Program-made: the position numbers and the translations under genes
NCBI GenBank assembly: GCA_020639075.1
Contig: JACKHI010000001.1
Span: forward strand, 1,860,001 to 1,924,000
Direction: 5' to 3'
From: Phycisphaerales bacterium
GTDB lineage: Bacteria > Planctomycetota > Phycisphaerae > UBA1845 > UTPLA1
Length of the DNA stretch: 64,000 nt
The notes under the pieces: model-generated
Seen by the model: the letters and a program-made list of their open reading frames with translations, nothing else
The model's database searches: none
What the model was told of the DNA's origin: nothing
Shown: one piece after another, positions 19,195 through 28,284 of the stretch
Position numbering within the stretch: the first letter of the stretch is position 1
Layout: the number at the start of each line of letters is the position of its first letter

Positions 19195-19203
19195 CCTGCC
19201 CCC
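19192..19203 (+). repeat. Left terminal inverted repeat of the IS element
   Basis: TGACCTGCCCCC, an exact inverted match to 20485-20496. Its first three bases form the stop codon of the upstream porin remnant. Confidence 0.9.
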
Positions 19204-19268
19204 CGGAAACCGGACCAGGGTTTGAGTGGTAAACTCAGGCCTTGTTCCCTGGAACGGAGGACAGGCAG

Positions 19269-19550
19269 ATGGGTAAGCGGAATCGTCATTCGACGGAGCA
19301 GATCATTCACAAGTTACGCGAGGCGGAGGTGGAGTTGGCCAAGGGCCGGACCATCGCCGAAGTCTGCAAGCAAATCGGCGTAACGGATCAGACCTATTAT
19401 CGATGGCGGAAGGAATACGGCGCTTTGAAGATGGACCAGGCGCGCCGGCTCAAGGATCTGGAGCGCGAGAACAGTCGCCTGAAGAAGGTGGTCGCTGATC
19501 TGACGCTGGACAACGCGATCCTCAAGGAGGCCGCGAACCCAAACTTCTGA
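19269..19550 (+). CDS. IS3-family transposase OrfA
   Basis: 93 residues. The N-terminal half is a helix-turn-helix of the transposase_8 type (STEQIIHKLREAE, ITVADV-like motif IAEVCKQIGVTDQTYYRW). The C-terminal half is a leucine-zipper-like helix (LKDLERENSRLKKVVADLTL). A GGAGG at 19257-19261 precedes the ATG. OrfA binds the IS ends. The orfB frame overlaps this gene's 3' end in the -1 register with no stop between, so a programmed frameshift giving an OrfAB transposase is likely, as known for IS3 elements. Confidence 0.92.
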   Translation: MGKRNRHSTEQIIHKLREAEVELAKGRTIAEVCKQIGVTDQTYYRWRKEYGALKMDQARRLKDLERENSRLKKVVADLTLDNAILKEAANPNF

Positions 19551-19567
19551 GCCCGGCCCGTCGCAGG

Positions 19568-20467
19568 ATGGCGATCGATCACGTTCGGGAAGTGATTCCG
19601 AACGTGTCGGAACGCCGGGCGTGTCGGGTATTGAATCAGGCCAGGTCGACGCAGCGACATCGGGCCAAGGTTCGCGATGACGAACCGCGGCTGGTGCAGC
19701 GGATGATCGAGTTGGCAAGTGCGTATGGCCGATACGGCTATCGACGGATTACGGCGTTGTTGAAGCATGAGGGCTGGCGTGTGAATCACAAACGCATCGA
19801 ACGACTGTGGCGCCAGGCGGGATTGAAAGTGCCGAAGAAGCAGCCCAAACGCGGTCGAATATGGCTGAACGACGGATCGTGCGTCCGGCATCGACCGGAA
19901 TACAAGGATCACGTATGGACCTACGACTTCGTGCACGCTCGAACCCACGACGGTCGCGCCTTGAGGCTGTTGACGATCGTCGATGAATTCACGCGCGAAT
20001 GCCTGGCGATCGACGTGGCAAGGCGGCTGGATTCAGAGAATGTGCTGGAGCGACTGGTGTGGTTGTTCGCGACGCGTGGTGTACCGGATCACATTCGGAG
20101 CGACAACGGATCTGAGTTCACGGCGCATGCCGTTCGGAAGTGGCTGTCCAAGGTGGGCGTGAAGACGTTGTACATCGAGCCAGGCAGTCCGTGGGAGAAC
20201 GGTTACATCGAGAGCTTCAACGGTAAGCTACGCGATGAACTACTGAACGGAGAGATCTTCTACACGCTGACGGAGGCGAAGGTGCTGATCGAGCACTGGC
20301 GCGTTCATTACAATACGGTGCGACCGCACAGCTCGCTGGGCTATCGACCGCCGGCGCCGGAGGCGATTGAAATCGCGCCGCCGTTGGCAGGCTCCGCTCC
20401 GTTCGCTCCGCTCACTACGCTCCGCCCGCCAACGGCGAGTGTCGCAGCAGCCGGCAGTACGAGATAG
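19568..20467 (+). CDS. IS3-family transposase OrfB, DDE catalytic subunit
   Basis: 299 residues from the first ATG. The frame extends upstream without stop through a segment reading KLLSPARRR, typical of frameshifted OrfAB. The catalytic triad is intact: Asp120 (WTYDFVH), Asp179 (RSDNGSEF) and Glu215 (NGYIESFNGKLRDE), with 35 residues between the last two. An HTH_21-like N-terminal region (RRACRVLNQ, YGYRRITALL) is complete. The last 30 residues are a low-complexity Pro/Ala tail. The element looks competent by sequence. Confidence 0.92.
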   Translation: MAIDHVREVIPNVSERRACRVLNQARSTQRHRAKVRDDEPRLVQRMIELASAYGRYGYRRITALLKHEGWRVNHKRIERLWRQAGLKVPKKQPKRGRIWLNDGSCVRHRPEYKDHVWTYDFVHARTHDGRALRLLTIVDEFTRECLAIDVARRLDSENVLERLVWLFATRGVPDHIRSDNGSEFTAHAVRKWLSKVGVKTLYIEPGSPWENGYIESFNGKLRDELLNGEIFYTLTEAKVLIEHWRVHYNTVRPHSSLGYRPPAPEAIEIAPPLAGSAPFAPLTTLRPPTASVAAAGSTR

Positions 20468-20484
20468 ACTGTGGTACGATCAGT

Positions 20485-20496
20485 GGGGGCAGGTCA
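20485..20496 (-). repeat. Right terminal inverted repeat of the IS element
   Basis: Reads TGACCTGCCCCC on the minus strand, matching the left end. The terminal three bases provide the TGA stop of the truncated Ser/Thr kinase gene that runs in from the right. Confidence 0.9.
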
Positions 20497-22323
20497 ATCA
20501 TTGATACCGCCATCCTGCCAGACGCGGAACAGGGTATCGCCGTCAATGTCGTAGATGCACAAAACGCCCTGTGATCCGCCATCGAAAAGGTGAAACGCGA
20601 TGATTTCCTTACCAGGATGGGCACTATCAACAAACACGTCATGCATCCAAGCACCCTGCAGGACGAATTGGCCCGCCGAATACGTACGGCCTTGTTCTCT
20701 TTCCGGGCGCGGCCATGCGTCGTCCGGCATCTGCTCAACAGCCTCAGGTTCAAGTGCAATCATGAGCGGTTCGGCATTCGGCGCGCTTGCATCGAACACA
20801 CAGATATTATTGCGAAACGCCGGTTCGTTTGCATACTTGCTGAATCCGACAACCACAGCCCTTCCCGTACCCTTAGGCCGGTCAACAATCTCGAGGAGAT
20901 ATATCCCGTCTTCGTCCGCCGTCCACGCCGCAAGTTCTTCGCCGGACATCGCGTACAATGCCGCGCGGTCGCCGTGCCTCGTCGGGAGCCCTGTTCTCGG
21001 ATCATCCCGATTTCCTCTGGTGGTAAGTTCAACTCGATACGGAATTCGACCCGCCTGCCAGATAATGAACATTGTCGCAAACACAATGGTCGCTGAGATC
21101 GAAATCCCACCTATCGTTGCCGTCCATCGCGGATGCCGCGTGATCCACCGCATCGCCCGCATCCATCGCGTCGGCTTTCGTGCGCCGATCGGCTCACCGC
21201 CCAGGTATCGTTGCACGTCCCTCGACATTTCGGCGACCGACCCGTATCGACGCTCCGGGTCTTTCTCCATCGCCTTGGCGATGACCGTCTCAACGTCACC
21301 GCGAAGATTCTGATCAAACCGGCTTGCGGGCGCGGCCTCCTCTTCCGTGATCACTCGCACTGCCGCTTGGATGGTCAGATTTGACACGTCGTACGGCACA
21401 CGCTCTGTCAAGAGCTGATACAGAATCACTCCCAGCGCATACACATCGGCTCGCGTATCAACCGCCAGCGGGTCCGCTCCGCACTGCTCCGGGCTCATAT
21501 ACTGTAGCGTGCCGATCAACTCGCCCGTCCCCGTCTGCATCGTCGTCACCGCAATGTCCCCGTCGGTGCATTTCGCCACGCCAAAGTCGATGATCTTTGG
21601 AAGCGGGATCTTCTCTCCGGACGCCTGCTCATCCGTCGTGACGAGAATGTTCGATGGCTTCAAATCCCGGTGGATTACTCCCTTTAGGTGACCGTGTTGC
21701 ACCCCATCGCAAACGCGCACAAATAGAGACAACCGCTCCTGCACCGACAACTCATTTACGGCGGCATAATCGATCATCGTCTGCCCGCCTTCGATGTACT
21801 CCATGGCGAAGTAGTGCATCGATGCAGCCGGCCCGCGCTCGGGCGGCGGCGTCAGCTTCGCCTGGCCCGCCTCAAATATCTCGGCGATACACGGGTGACG
21901 GAGTCTTCCGAGGATTTCAGCCTCAAACGCGAACCGTTTTTGCGCACGTTGTAAGAACAATCCACGATGCAGCAGCTTGATCGCTACGTTCCGCCTTGGG
22001 CGATCCTGTTCCGCCAGGAATACGACGCCCATACCGCCTGTCGAGAGTAACCGTTTCAATCTGTAAGGACCGAGGCGCCGACCGACCCAGTCAACGACGT
22101 CGGAAGTGTCGCTGTTAGCGCCCGAGATGACTCGGCTCTTGAGTTGGTCGTTGAACAGCGAATCACCATCTTTACGATTCGCCAGCAGACTCTCGACTTC
22201 GCATCGCAACTCGTCATCCCGGTCGCAGCGCTGCATGAGCATCGAACGACGCTCCTGGTCAGACGCCAGCGATGAGGCCTCAAGAAAGAGGTCACAAACG
22301 ACTTGCCACCGCTCAGGAGTCAT
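20494..22323 (-). CDS. Hanks-type Ser/Thr protein kinase, C-terminus cut by the IS element
   Basis: 609 residues as it stands. The kinase domain is complete: Gly-rich loop GGMGVVF (about 96-102), Lys116 in VAIKLL, HRDLKPSN (208-215), DFG (236-238) and YMSPEQ. A membrane segment lies at about 391-412, followed by an extracytoplasmic domain of about 195 residues. Compared with the paralogue at 26047-28260, about 177 C-terminal residues are missing; the frame stops at a TGA formed by the IS terminal bases. The ATG at 22323 (MTPERWQVV) matches the start of the paralogue (NPDRWQLID). It follows an ECF sigma gene 116 bases upstream on the same strand, a pairing typical of planctomycetes. Whether the truncated sensor domain still folds is unknown. 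Confidence 0.87.
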   Translation of the reverse strand: MTPERWQVVCDLFLEASSLASDQERRSMLMQRCDRDDELRCEVESLLANRKDGDSLFNDQLKSRVISGANSDTSDVVDWVGRRLGPYRLKRLLSTGGMGVVFLAEQDRPRRNVAIKLLHRGLFLQRAQKRFAFEAEILGRLRHPCIAEIFEAGQAKLTPPPERGPAASMHYFAMEYIEGGQTMIDYAAVNELSVQERLSLFVRVCDGVQHGHLKGVIHRDLKPSNILVTTDEQASGEKIPLPKIIDFGVAKCTDGDIAVTTMQTGTGELIGTLQYMSPEQCGADPLAVDTRADVYALGVILYQLLTERVPYDVSNLTIQAAVRVITEEEAAPASRFDQNLRGDVETVIAKAMEKDPERRYGSVAEMSRDVQRYLGGEPIGARKPTRWMRAMRWITRHPRWTATIGGISISATIVFATMFIIWQAGRIPYRVELTTRGNRDDPRTGLPTRHGDRAALYAMSGEELAAWTADEDGIYLLEIVDRPKGTGRAVVVGFSKYANEPAFRNNICVFDASAPNAEPLMIALEPEAVEQMPDDAWPRPEREQGRTYSAGQFVLQGAWMHDVFVDSAHPGKEIIAFHLFDGGSQGVLCIYDIDGDTLFRVWQDGGIND

Positions 22324-22439
22324 GGTTTTGAAGCATGATGCAACATCAGAAGTCAAAGTGGCCAAGCGCGAATCGACACAGCCCCATCGGCGCCTGACGC
22401 CGGCGAGGTGCGACTGCCCAGGCCCCGCCATCCTTCAGA

Positions 22440-23027
22440 TTACGTACATGCACCCTCATTCCCTAGTTCTCTGCGTAACCAGGCGACGGCGATCGTCGAA
22501 TCTGCCTGCACCGTTCTGAGCGACACACCGAGTGCCTCGGCCGTTTCTGGCGCCGTCATACCCGCGAAATACCGACACACGACCACGTCGGCCTGCCGCT
22601 TGTTCAGTTGCCGCAGCCGCTCAATCGCCTCGTTGACGGCCAGCACTTCGGACGGCTCACGGTCCGTTGCCGCCATTTGCAATTCCAACGCTTCGCCATC
22701 GATGCGCCGACGGTCACCGCCGCGCTTGAGGCGATTACGTCTACGTGCGTCATCGACCAGGATTTCGCGCATGACTCTTGCAGCCGCGCCGAAGAAATGT
22801 GCCCGATTCGACCAGCCGTCATCAGGCCCGACCAGCCGCACCCAGGCCTCATGAACGAGAGCCGTTGGCTGTAGTGTGCGACTGTTCGCCTCGTTCCGCA
22901 TCTGCCGGATGGCGATGTTGTGTAGATCGCGATAAATGGCGTCCCAAAGCGCCTCTCGCGCGGCGACGTCGCCGGCGTCAATGCGGTGCAGAAGCCGCGT
23001 CACTTCCAGCTGAGTTCCACTACCCAT
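22440..23027 (-). CDS. ECF-type sigma factor (TIGR02999-like)
   Basis: 195 residues from ATG 23027. Sigma region 2 includes LQPTALVHEAWVRL and FFGAAARVMREILVDDARRR, the hallmark strings of the TIGR02999/sigma70_ECF planctomycete group. Region 4 has the helix-turn-helix MTAPETAEALGVSLRTVQAD. No anti-sigma gene is adjacent; the next gene downstream is a Ser/Thr kinase, and in this group phosphorylation by the partner kinase is thought to control sigma activity (family knowledge). The divergent neighbour is a secreted LamG protein starting 255 bases away, a possible target. An upstream in-frame start at 23117 gives a non-conserved extension and is not preferred. Confidence 0.87.
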   Translation of the reverse strand: MGSGTQLEVTRLLHRIDAGDVAAREALWDAIYRDLHNIAIRQMRNEANSRTLQPTALVHEAWVRLVGPDDGWSNRAHFFGAAARVMREILVDDARRRNRLKRGGDRRRIDGEALELQMAATDREPSEVLAVNEAIERLRQLNKRQADVVVCRYFAGMTAPETAEALGVSLRTVQADSTIAVAWLRRELGNEGACT

Positions 23028-23282
23028 GTTTCTGACTCGATGTGAATTCCGTAGGCCGCCCGAACACGAATCGTCCCACTCACACTCCAGTGTCGTGACT
23101 CGTCCTCGCAGATGCAAGTCTCAATGGCAAAAGGGAGTTACAGAAGCCGGACAAATCTGGTGGAAATTGCTGCGCGATCCGGGATGGAAGATCGCACACC
23201 CCAATGGAGGCCCGAAACTCAGCCACGCCGGATGAGGGATAGAACGTGACGGGCCTTGGAAACAGAACGGGAGACAAGAATC

Positions 23283-25772
23283 ATGGATCTTGGCAATTGG
23301 ATACGAACAGCAATTCTCACGGCGACATTATGCGCGAGCCCGGGATTGGCAGGAGTAACGGCCCATTACCCTCTCGACGAGGGAACCGGAACGACTGCCT
23401 TCGACAACGCCGGTGGTCTCGATGGCACAATCCAGGGTGCGAGTTGGGGGGCCAGCGGTGAGGCCAAGAATGGTAACTCCTGTCTGGTATTCGGCGCCAG
23501 CGGCGATGCCGTAAGCCTGCCCGGTAACGCCATCAATGCGCTGTCGGACGGTACTTTCATGTGCTGGATCTACCCGACCGGAAACTTCAACAGCGGCCCA
23601 TCCACCGGCAATTCGCAGTACTACATCGTCTCCAAGCAAAACGCCGGCGTGAGCGCTCTATTCGATGTCTGGCTGGATCTTGATGGAAGGGTAAGAACCA
23701 ACATCGGGGGAGCCGACTCGTATCCGGGAAGCGTCTGTCGAGTTCAGCTCAACACCTGGAACCACGTGGCGATTACCTGGGACGGGACGGAGAAACGCGT
23801 CTTCGTCAACGGTGTCTTTGACAGCGCGGGCGGCACAGCCACGGTCTCCGACAGCCCCCAGACCACCTACATCGGTCGGAACGTAACGCACGTCGATGAC
23901 CGGTTCATCGGGCGAATCGATGACGTACGATTGTTCGATCAGGCCCTCACCGATGAAGAAATCTCGCAGTTCGCAGACATGGTGGCCTACTACGCGCTCG
24001 ACGAAGGAACCGGCTCCACCGCCATCGACAGTGCGAACGGCCTTGATGGAACCGTCCAGGGTGCGAGTTGGGGTGCCAGCGGTGAAGCCAAGGAAGGGAA
24101 CTCATGCCTTGTATTTGGCGCAAGCGGTGATGCAGTAAGCCTGCCCGGCAACACCATTAATGCGCTGCCCGAAGGTACGTTCATGTGCTGGATCTACCCG
24201 ACGGGTGATTTCAACAGCGGTCCATCCACCGGCAACTCGCAGTACTACATCGTTTCCAAACAGGTAGCCGGCGTAATCGCCGTCTTTGACGTCTGGCTGG
24301 ATCTCGATGGCAGAGTGAGAACGAACATCGGCGGAGCCGACTCGTATCCAGGGAGCATTTGTCGAGTCCAGCTCAACACGTGGAACCACGTCGCGATCAC
24401 CTGGGACGGAACCGAGAAACGCGTATTCGTCAACGGCGTATTCGACAGCGCCGGCGGCACTGCGACCGTTTCAAATAACCCCCAGGCAACCTACGTTGGT
24501 CGAAGCGTCACGCACGCTGATGACCGGTTCATCGGGCGAATCGACGACATTCGCGTTTACGGCTATCCGATTTCGGGGGAGGCAATCGCCGAGTGTACGG
24601 GACTCCCCCCGATCGACACGGATTGTGATGGCGTGCCCGACGAACTGGACAACTGTCCGACAACGCCAAATCCCGACCAGGCGGATTGCGACAACGACGG
24701 AATTGGGGATGCATGCGACACGGACTGCAATCCGAATACCGTTGCCCACTGGCGATTCAACGGCGACTACTCAGATTCATGCGGGCCATTTGACGGTACG
24801 CCTGTGGGAAGCGCGTCGATAAGCCCAACAGACCCAGCCCCCCTGCTCAATAATTCGGGATGTCTGCTCTTGGACGGCGACCCCAGTCGAGTAGATTTGG
24901 CTGCACCTTTCTCGAATTCCGTGGAGACTCTTGCGTCCGGAACGATCGAGGCGTGGGTAAAGCTCGAAGAAGCAACACCGGGAGAATCCTATGTGATCTT
25001 CAATCATGGAGTTGCCGCGCTCACCACAGACTTGTTGGTCGGGATCACGGTCTCTTCCCAGGGCGCGTTCGATTCCACGATTTGCCAGACGAACATTGCG
25101 TGTCCGACCGTCCCGATGCCGAGCTTCTCATTGCACAACTGGCATCACATGGCTTGGACATGGTCCCCGTCGCTGATCAACTTCTATCTAGACGGCGCGT
25201 TGATCGGATCATCAAACGTGAATCTATCGGTCTCGTTCGCCGGCAACGAAGCCGAGATCGGAAGCGATGACCAGGAATTCGGCTATTGGATTGGCAAGCT
25301 CGACGAGATTCGCATCAGCCGCGTAGCGCTGTCACCAAGTGATCTGCTGTTTAATAACGATTGTAATGCAAACGGTATACCCGACCGCTGTGAGCCGGAT
25401 ACGGACGAAGATGGCGTAATCGACGATTGCGATGTTTGTCCCGATGTCTCGGATCCCGATCAACTCGATCAGGACGGCGATGGAACAGGTGACGCATGCG
25501 ATCTCTGCCCCTTGGATCCCAACAAGATCGAGCCAGGAATCTGTGGTTGTGGTTTCGCGGACGCTCCTGATACGGATGGCGACGGCCTACCAAACGACTG
25601 CGATCTGGACGACGACAATGATGGCGTACCTGACGTGGACGACGTGTGTCCGGCCAACGCCGTGGGCCTGCCGGTCGATTGCAACGGCCGCGCGTTAAGA
25701 GATTGCAACGGCGACTGCGAGGTCAACGGCTTGGACCTCCAGTGCATCGTGAATGAATTACTCGGAAATTAG
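23283..25772 (+). CDS. Secreted LamG/thrombospondin-3 repeat protein
   Basis: 829 residues. A signal peptide (MDLGNWIRTAILTATLCASP) is preceded by GGGAGA eight bases upstream of the ATG at 23283. There are three LamG/concanavalin-type domains. The first two (about 25-225 and 228-430) are nearly identical, a recent duplication; the third (about 480-690) is diverged. Thrombospondin type 3 calcium repeats (DTDCDGVPDELDNCPTTPNP-like) lie after domains two and three. The C-terminus contains GICGCGFADAPDTDGDG and ends in a dockerin-like CNGDCEVNGLDLQC. That end is almost the same at DNA level as in the protein at 29042-31885. The product is probably exported and calcium-dependent, binding polysaccharide or surface protein; the ligand is unknown. 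It is divergent from the ECF sigma/kinase pair. Confidence 0.87.
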   Translation: MDLGNWIRTAILTATLCASPGLAGVTAHYPLDEGTGTTAFDNAGGLDGTIQGASWGASGEAKNGNSCLVFGASGDAVSLPGNAINALSDGTFMCWIYPTGNFNSGPSTGNSQYYIVSKQNAGVSALFDVWLDLDGRVRTNIGGADSYPGSVCRVQLNTWNHVAITWDGTEKRVFVNGVFDSAGGTATVSDSPQTTYIGRNVTHVDDRFIGRIDDVRLFDQALTDEEISQFADMVAYYALDEGTGSTAIDSANGLDGTVQGASWGASGEAKEGNSCLVFGASGDAVSLPGNTINALPEGTFMCWIYPTGDFNSGPSTGNSQYYIVSKQVAGVIAVFDVWLDLDGRVRTNIGGADSYPGSICRVQLNTWNHVAITWDGTEKRVFVNGVFDSAGGTATVSNNPQATYVGRSVTHADDRFIGRIDDIRVYGYPISGEAIAECTGLPPIDTDCDGVPDELDNCPTTPNPDQADCDNDGIGDACDTDCNPNTVAHWRFNGDYSDSCGPFDGTPVGSASISPTDPAPLLNNSGCLLLDGDPSRVDLAAPFSNSVETLASGTIEAWVKLEEATPGESYVIFNHGVAALTTDLLVGITVSSQGAFDSTICQTNIACPTVPMPSFSLHNWHHMAWTWSPSLINFYLDGALIGSSNVNLSVSFAGNEAEIGSDDQEFGYWIGKLDEIRISRVALSPSDLLFNNDCNANGIPDRCEPDTDEDGVIDDCDVCPDVSDPDQLDQDGDGTGDACDLCPLDPNKIEPGICGCGFADAPDTDGDGLPNDCDLDDDNDGVPDVDDVCPANAVGLPVDCNGRALRDCNGDCEVNGLDLQCIVNELLGN
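25428..25772 (+). repeat. 345-bp 3' cassette shared with the gene at 29042-31885 (copy 1)
   Basis: Direct comparison with 31541-31885 shows equal length, no gap, and only scattered substitutions up to the stop codon. It encodes the thrombospondin-3 and dockerin-like tail. Confidence 0.9.
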
Positions 25773-25794
25773 GAAGTGAGTCAGACCCTTGAGG

Positions 25795-25832
25795 GCCGCA
25801 CTCGCGCCGGGATACCGAGTCGCGAGCGCGGC
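25795..25832 (+). terminator. Possible terminator hairpin after the LamG gene
   Basis: Arms at 25795-25806 and 25821-25832 pair over 12 positions with one mismatch around a 14-base loop. There is no clear T-run, so Rho-independent action is uncertain. A hairpin with almost the same arms follows the paralogous gene (31910-31946). Confidence 0.45.
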
Positions 25833-26046
25833 TCTTACGTATTGGGGCAGCTTAGAATCGTCCGTGTTCGCCCTATGGAAAACGCCCGCCGGACGAATCT
25901 GCCGCGGACCACAGGCGACCTTGCGTCGCGGACCGTCGAGCATCCGACGCCTGAGCCCAGCCGACTGGCTCGTCGGGTTCTCCCAACGACGGAGTCTGCT
26001 ATGCAAATCCCACCGACTTCAAGTGTCGCCTGCTGGCGGTCTGTAT

Positions 26047-28260
26047 TCACTCGGAATTCGGTTTGGACGTGGCAGATATTGGAATCGGTGATGGCGGTTC
26101 GTCACTCAGAAAGAAATGCTCGTCTGGGTGAGATTTCTGGTGTCGAGGCGAATAACTATCCGCAAACGACCGGCTCCCCGCGACCTCGTGGCCCACGCTA
26201 TCCACGACAAACTGAAAGCTCGGAAGATCTCCCGACACATCGTGAATCGTGGCGGACAACCCCATGAAGTTTGTCGGGGCATATGACCCCACAGCACCAT
26301 CGTCGAATTCGACATTCCACGAGGGCGAGTCTGAATTCGTCGGGTGCCAGTACCGGAACCAGACTGGTGCGAGCGGTCCCGTCGCATTCACGGGTGAGAG
26401 GTAATCGGTCGCGATGGTTCCGGCCTCAGGCCGAATCGCCATCAGCACGTGCGCGTGATGAGAATCGAGCCCTGCGGACTTGAAGCGAGCCTTCACCTCA
26501 TCATCGTCGCCATTCAGGACGAGCAACCCAGGTCCGCTTAACCACCTCGCAGAGGTAATCGTCCCCTTCCGCCAGATCTGGTACAGCGGCTCCCATCGAA
26601 GGTTGTAAACGCGAAGAACCGACCTCGATCCTCGATGGACAAAACTGACCACGACTTCGGGCCCCGGATTCGCCTCAGTGGGAAAGACATCGAACAGTCC
26701 CACAAACCTGACAGCGAAACGGTGATGGCTGGGGTCTTTTGCCCGTAGATCGGCAGGCATGTCCTCCAGCATTACCCGCCCGGTCCATCGCGGCACCGCC
26801 AGGTCTTCGTCGACCGCATAGACGCACAGTGGCGCGAGTTGACGCGCAGCATCGTTTCCAAACCCGAGAATCGCGAGCCGATCGCCGCCCAGTGACGACG
26901 GCCGCCGAATGATGTCGGCAAACACCACGTGATTCTCTTGATCAGAAGTCCAGCGCTTCAAAACGCGCCCATTGAATGCCTTGAGACGGGCCTCGCGATT
27001 TTCAGAGATGACCTGGATCCGAGCTGGTCGCTGGTTGAGCACATATACCGATGAATACGTTCCCGCCAGCGTGAGTATCAGGATCAGGAGGCAGAAGACT
27101 GTTGTCGCAAGTCTGGGATGTGCCGCCGTCCAGCGCATCAACTTCATCCAACATGTTGGCGGTTGTACGGTTGTGGGCTCACGCCGCAAAACGCGCTCCA
27201 GGTCTGCTGAAAACTCATGAACAGACTGGTATCGCCGATCCCTCTCCTTCTCAATGGCCTTGAGTATGACACACTCGAGATCGGTCCTCACACGATGGTC
27301 AAGGGTTCGCGGATTCGTTGGTGCTGTCTCACATATGACACGGACGGCCGCGTGGATCGTCATGTTTGACACGTCATACGGCATCCGGCCAGTTAAGAGC
27401 TCGAACAGTATAACACCGAGAGAATACACATCACTCCGCGTATCGATCTCCTGGAGATTCGCCGAACATTGTTCTGGGCTCATGTATGCCAGGGTCCCGA
27501 GGATCTGCCCGGGCTCGGTGTGCATCGTCGTCACGGCTATGTCAGCGTCGGTCGATCGCGCGATCCCGAAGTCAATGACCTTTGCAGTTCCACCCTCTTC
27601 GACGAGGATATTGGTCGGCTTCAGGTCACGGTGGATGACCCCCTTCTGATGCCCATAGCTCACGGCCTCGCAAACCTGCAGGAACAACCTGATCCGGTCT
27701 TCAATAGACAGTCCATGCTCGGCCGCAAAGTCAGTAATAGCGAGTGCATTGGGAACGTACTCCATCGCGAAGAAATGAACGATCGAACCCGTATCAAGCT
27801 CATGCGTGCCGGATTCATAGACCTGCACAATGCCGGCGTGCCTTAGAAAGGCTAGTACCCGCGATTCGATATCAAACCTTCGCTTCAGGTCAGCGCCCCA
27901 GTTGTCTGTGCGCAGCACCTTCATGACGACTTCTCGACGCGGGCTGCGCTGCTCGGCGATGTAGACCGCCCCCATCCCACCAGCCGCCAGCAGCGATTTG
28001 ATGGTATATGCGCCAATTGTATTGCCGATCAACGCATCACGGCGAATGGTCAGAGGGGAGATTCCCAAGTTCTCCGCCGCGGATCGTTCGAGAAACTGCG
28101 GCCCTGCCTTCTCAAGCCGATCCACCAGGCGACTCACTTCGACGAGTAGTCCTGCATCGCCTTCGCAACGCCGTTGCAGGTATTGGGCTCGATCAGGGGG
28201 CGCAAGCTCCGTTGCCTCTCCCACAATCTCGTCGATAAGTTGCCATCGGTCCGGATTCAA
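26047..28260 (-). CDS. Hanks-type Ser/Thr protein kinase with membrane-anchored sensor
   Basis: 737 residues. Kinase motifs are all present: GGMGAVY (94-100), Lys114, HRDLKPTN (200-207), DFG (220-222) and YMSPEQ. A membrane segment at about 374-395 leads to a 340-residue extracytoplasmic domain rich in beta strands. The start codon is TTG at 28260; the paralogue at 20494 starts with an ATG at the same place (TPERWQ versus NPDRWQ), which supports it. An upstream ATG lies in another frame. The sigma gene ends 24 bases upstream on the same strand, so the pair is an operon. This copy is intact and shows what the IS-truncated paralogue has lost. Confidence 0.88.
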   Translation of the reverse strand: MNPDRWQLIDEIVGEATELAPPDRAQYLQRRCEGDAGLLVEVSRLVDRLEKAGPQFLERSAAENLGISPLTIRRDALIGNTIGAYTIKSLLAAGGMGAVYIAEQRSPRREVVMKVLRTDNWGADLKRRFDIESRVLAFLRHAGIVQVYESGTHELDTGSIVHFFAMEYVPNALAITDFAAEHGLSIEDRIRLFLQVCEAVSYGHQKGVIHRDLKPTNILVEEGGTAKVIDFGIARSTDADIAVTTMHTEPGQILGTLAYMSPEQCSANLQEIDTRSDVYSLGVILFELLTGRMPYDVSNMTIHAAVRVICETAPTNPRTLDHRVRTDLECVILKAIEKERDRRYQSVHEFSADLERVLRREPTTVQPPTCWMKLMRWTAAHPRLATTVFCLLILILTLAGTYSSVYVLNQRPARIQVISENREARLKAFNGRVLKRWTSDQENHVVFADIIRRPSSLGGDRLAILGFGNDAARQLAPLCVYAVDEDLAVPRWTGRVMLEDMPADLRAKDPSHHRFAVRFVGLFDVFPTEANPGPEVVVSFVHRGSRSVLRVYNLRWEPLYQIWRKGTITSARWLSGPGLLVLNGDDDEVKARFKSAGLDSHHAHVLMAIRPEAGTIATDYLSPVNATGPLAPVWFRYWHPTNSDSPSWNVEFDDGAVGSYAPTNFMGLSATIHDVSGDLPSFQFVVDSVGHEVAGSRSFADSYSPRHQKSHPDEHFFLSDEPPSPIPISATSKPNSE

Positions 28261-28284
28261 CGTGATCTGCTCTGGGCAAGCCCT

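Larger units (their letters stand above)
19192..20496 (+). mobile_element. IS3-family insertion sequence (IS407-group-like), 1305 bp
   Basis: The element is bounded by inverted ends that begin TGACCTGCCCCC on the left (19192-19203) and read as the exact complement on the right (20485-20496). Inside are orfA (helix-turn-helix plus leucine-zipper region) and orfB (DDE integrase core) in the usual -1 frame relation. The bases just outside, GGGCC on the left and ATCAT on the right, do not form a target duplication. That hints at a deletion or recombination next to the element after it landed. Both neighbouring genes end at TGA codons within the element ends. Confidence 0.92.
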
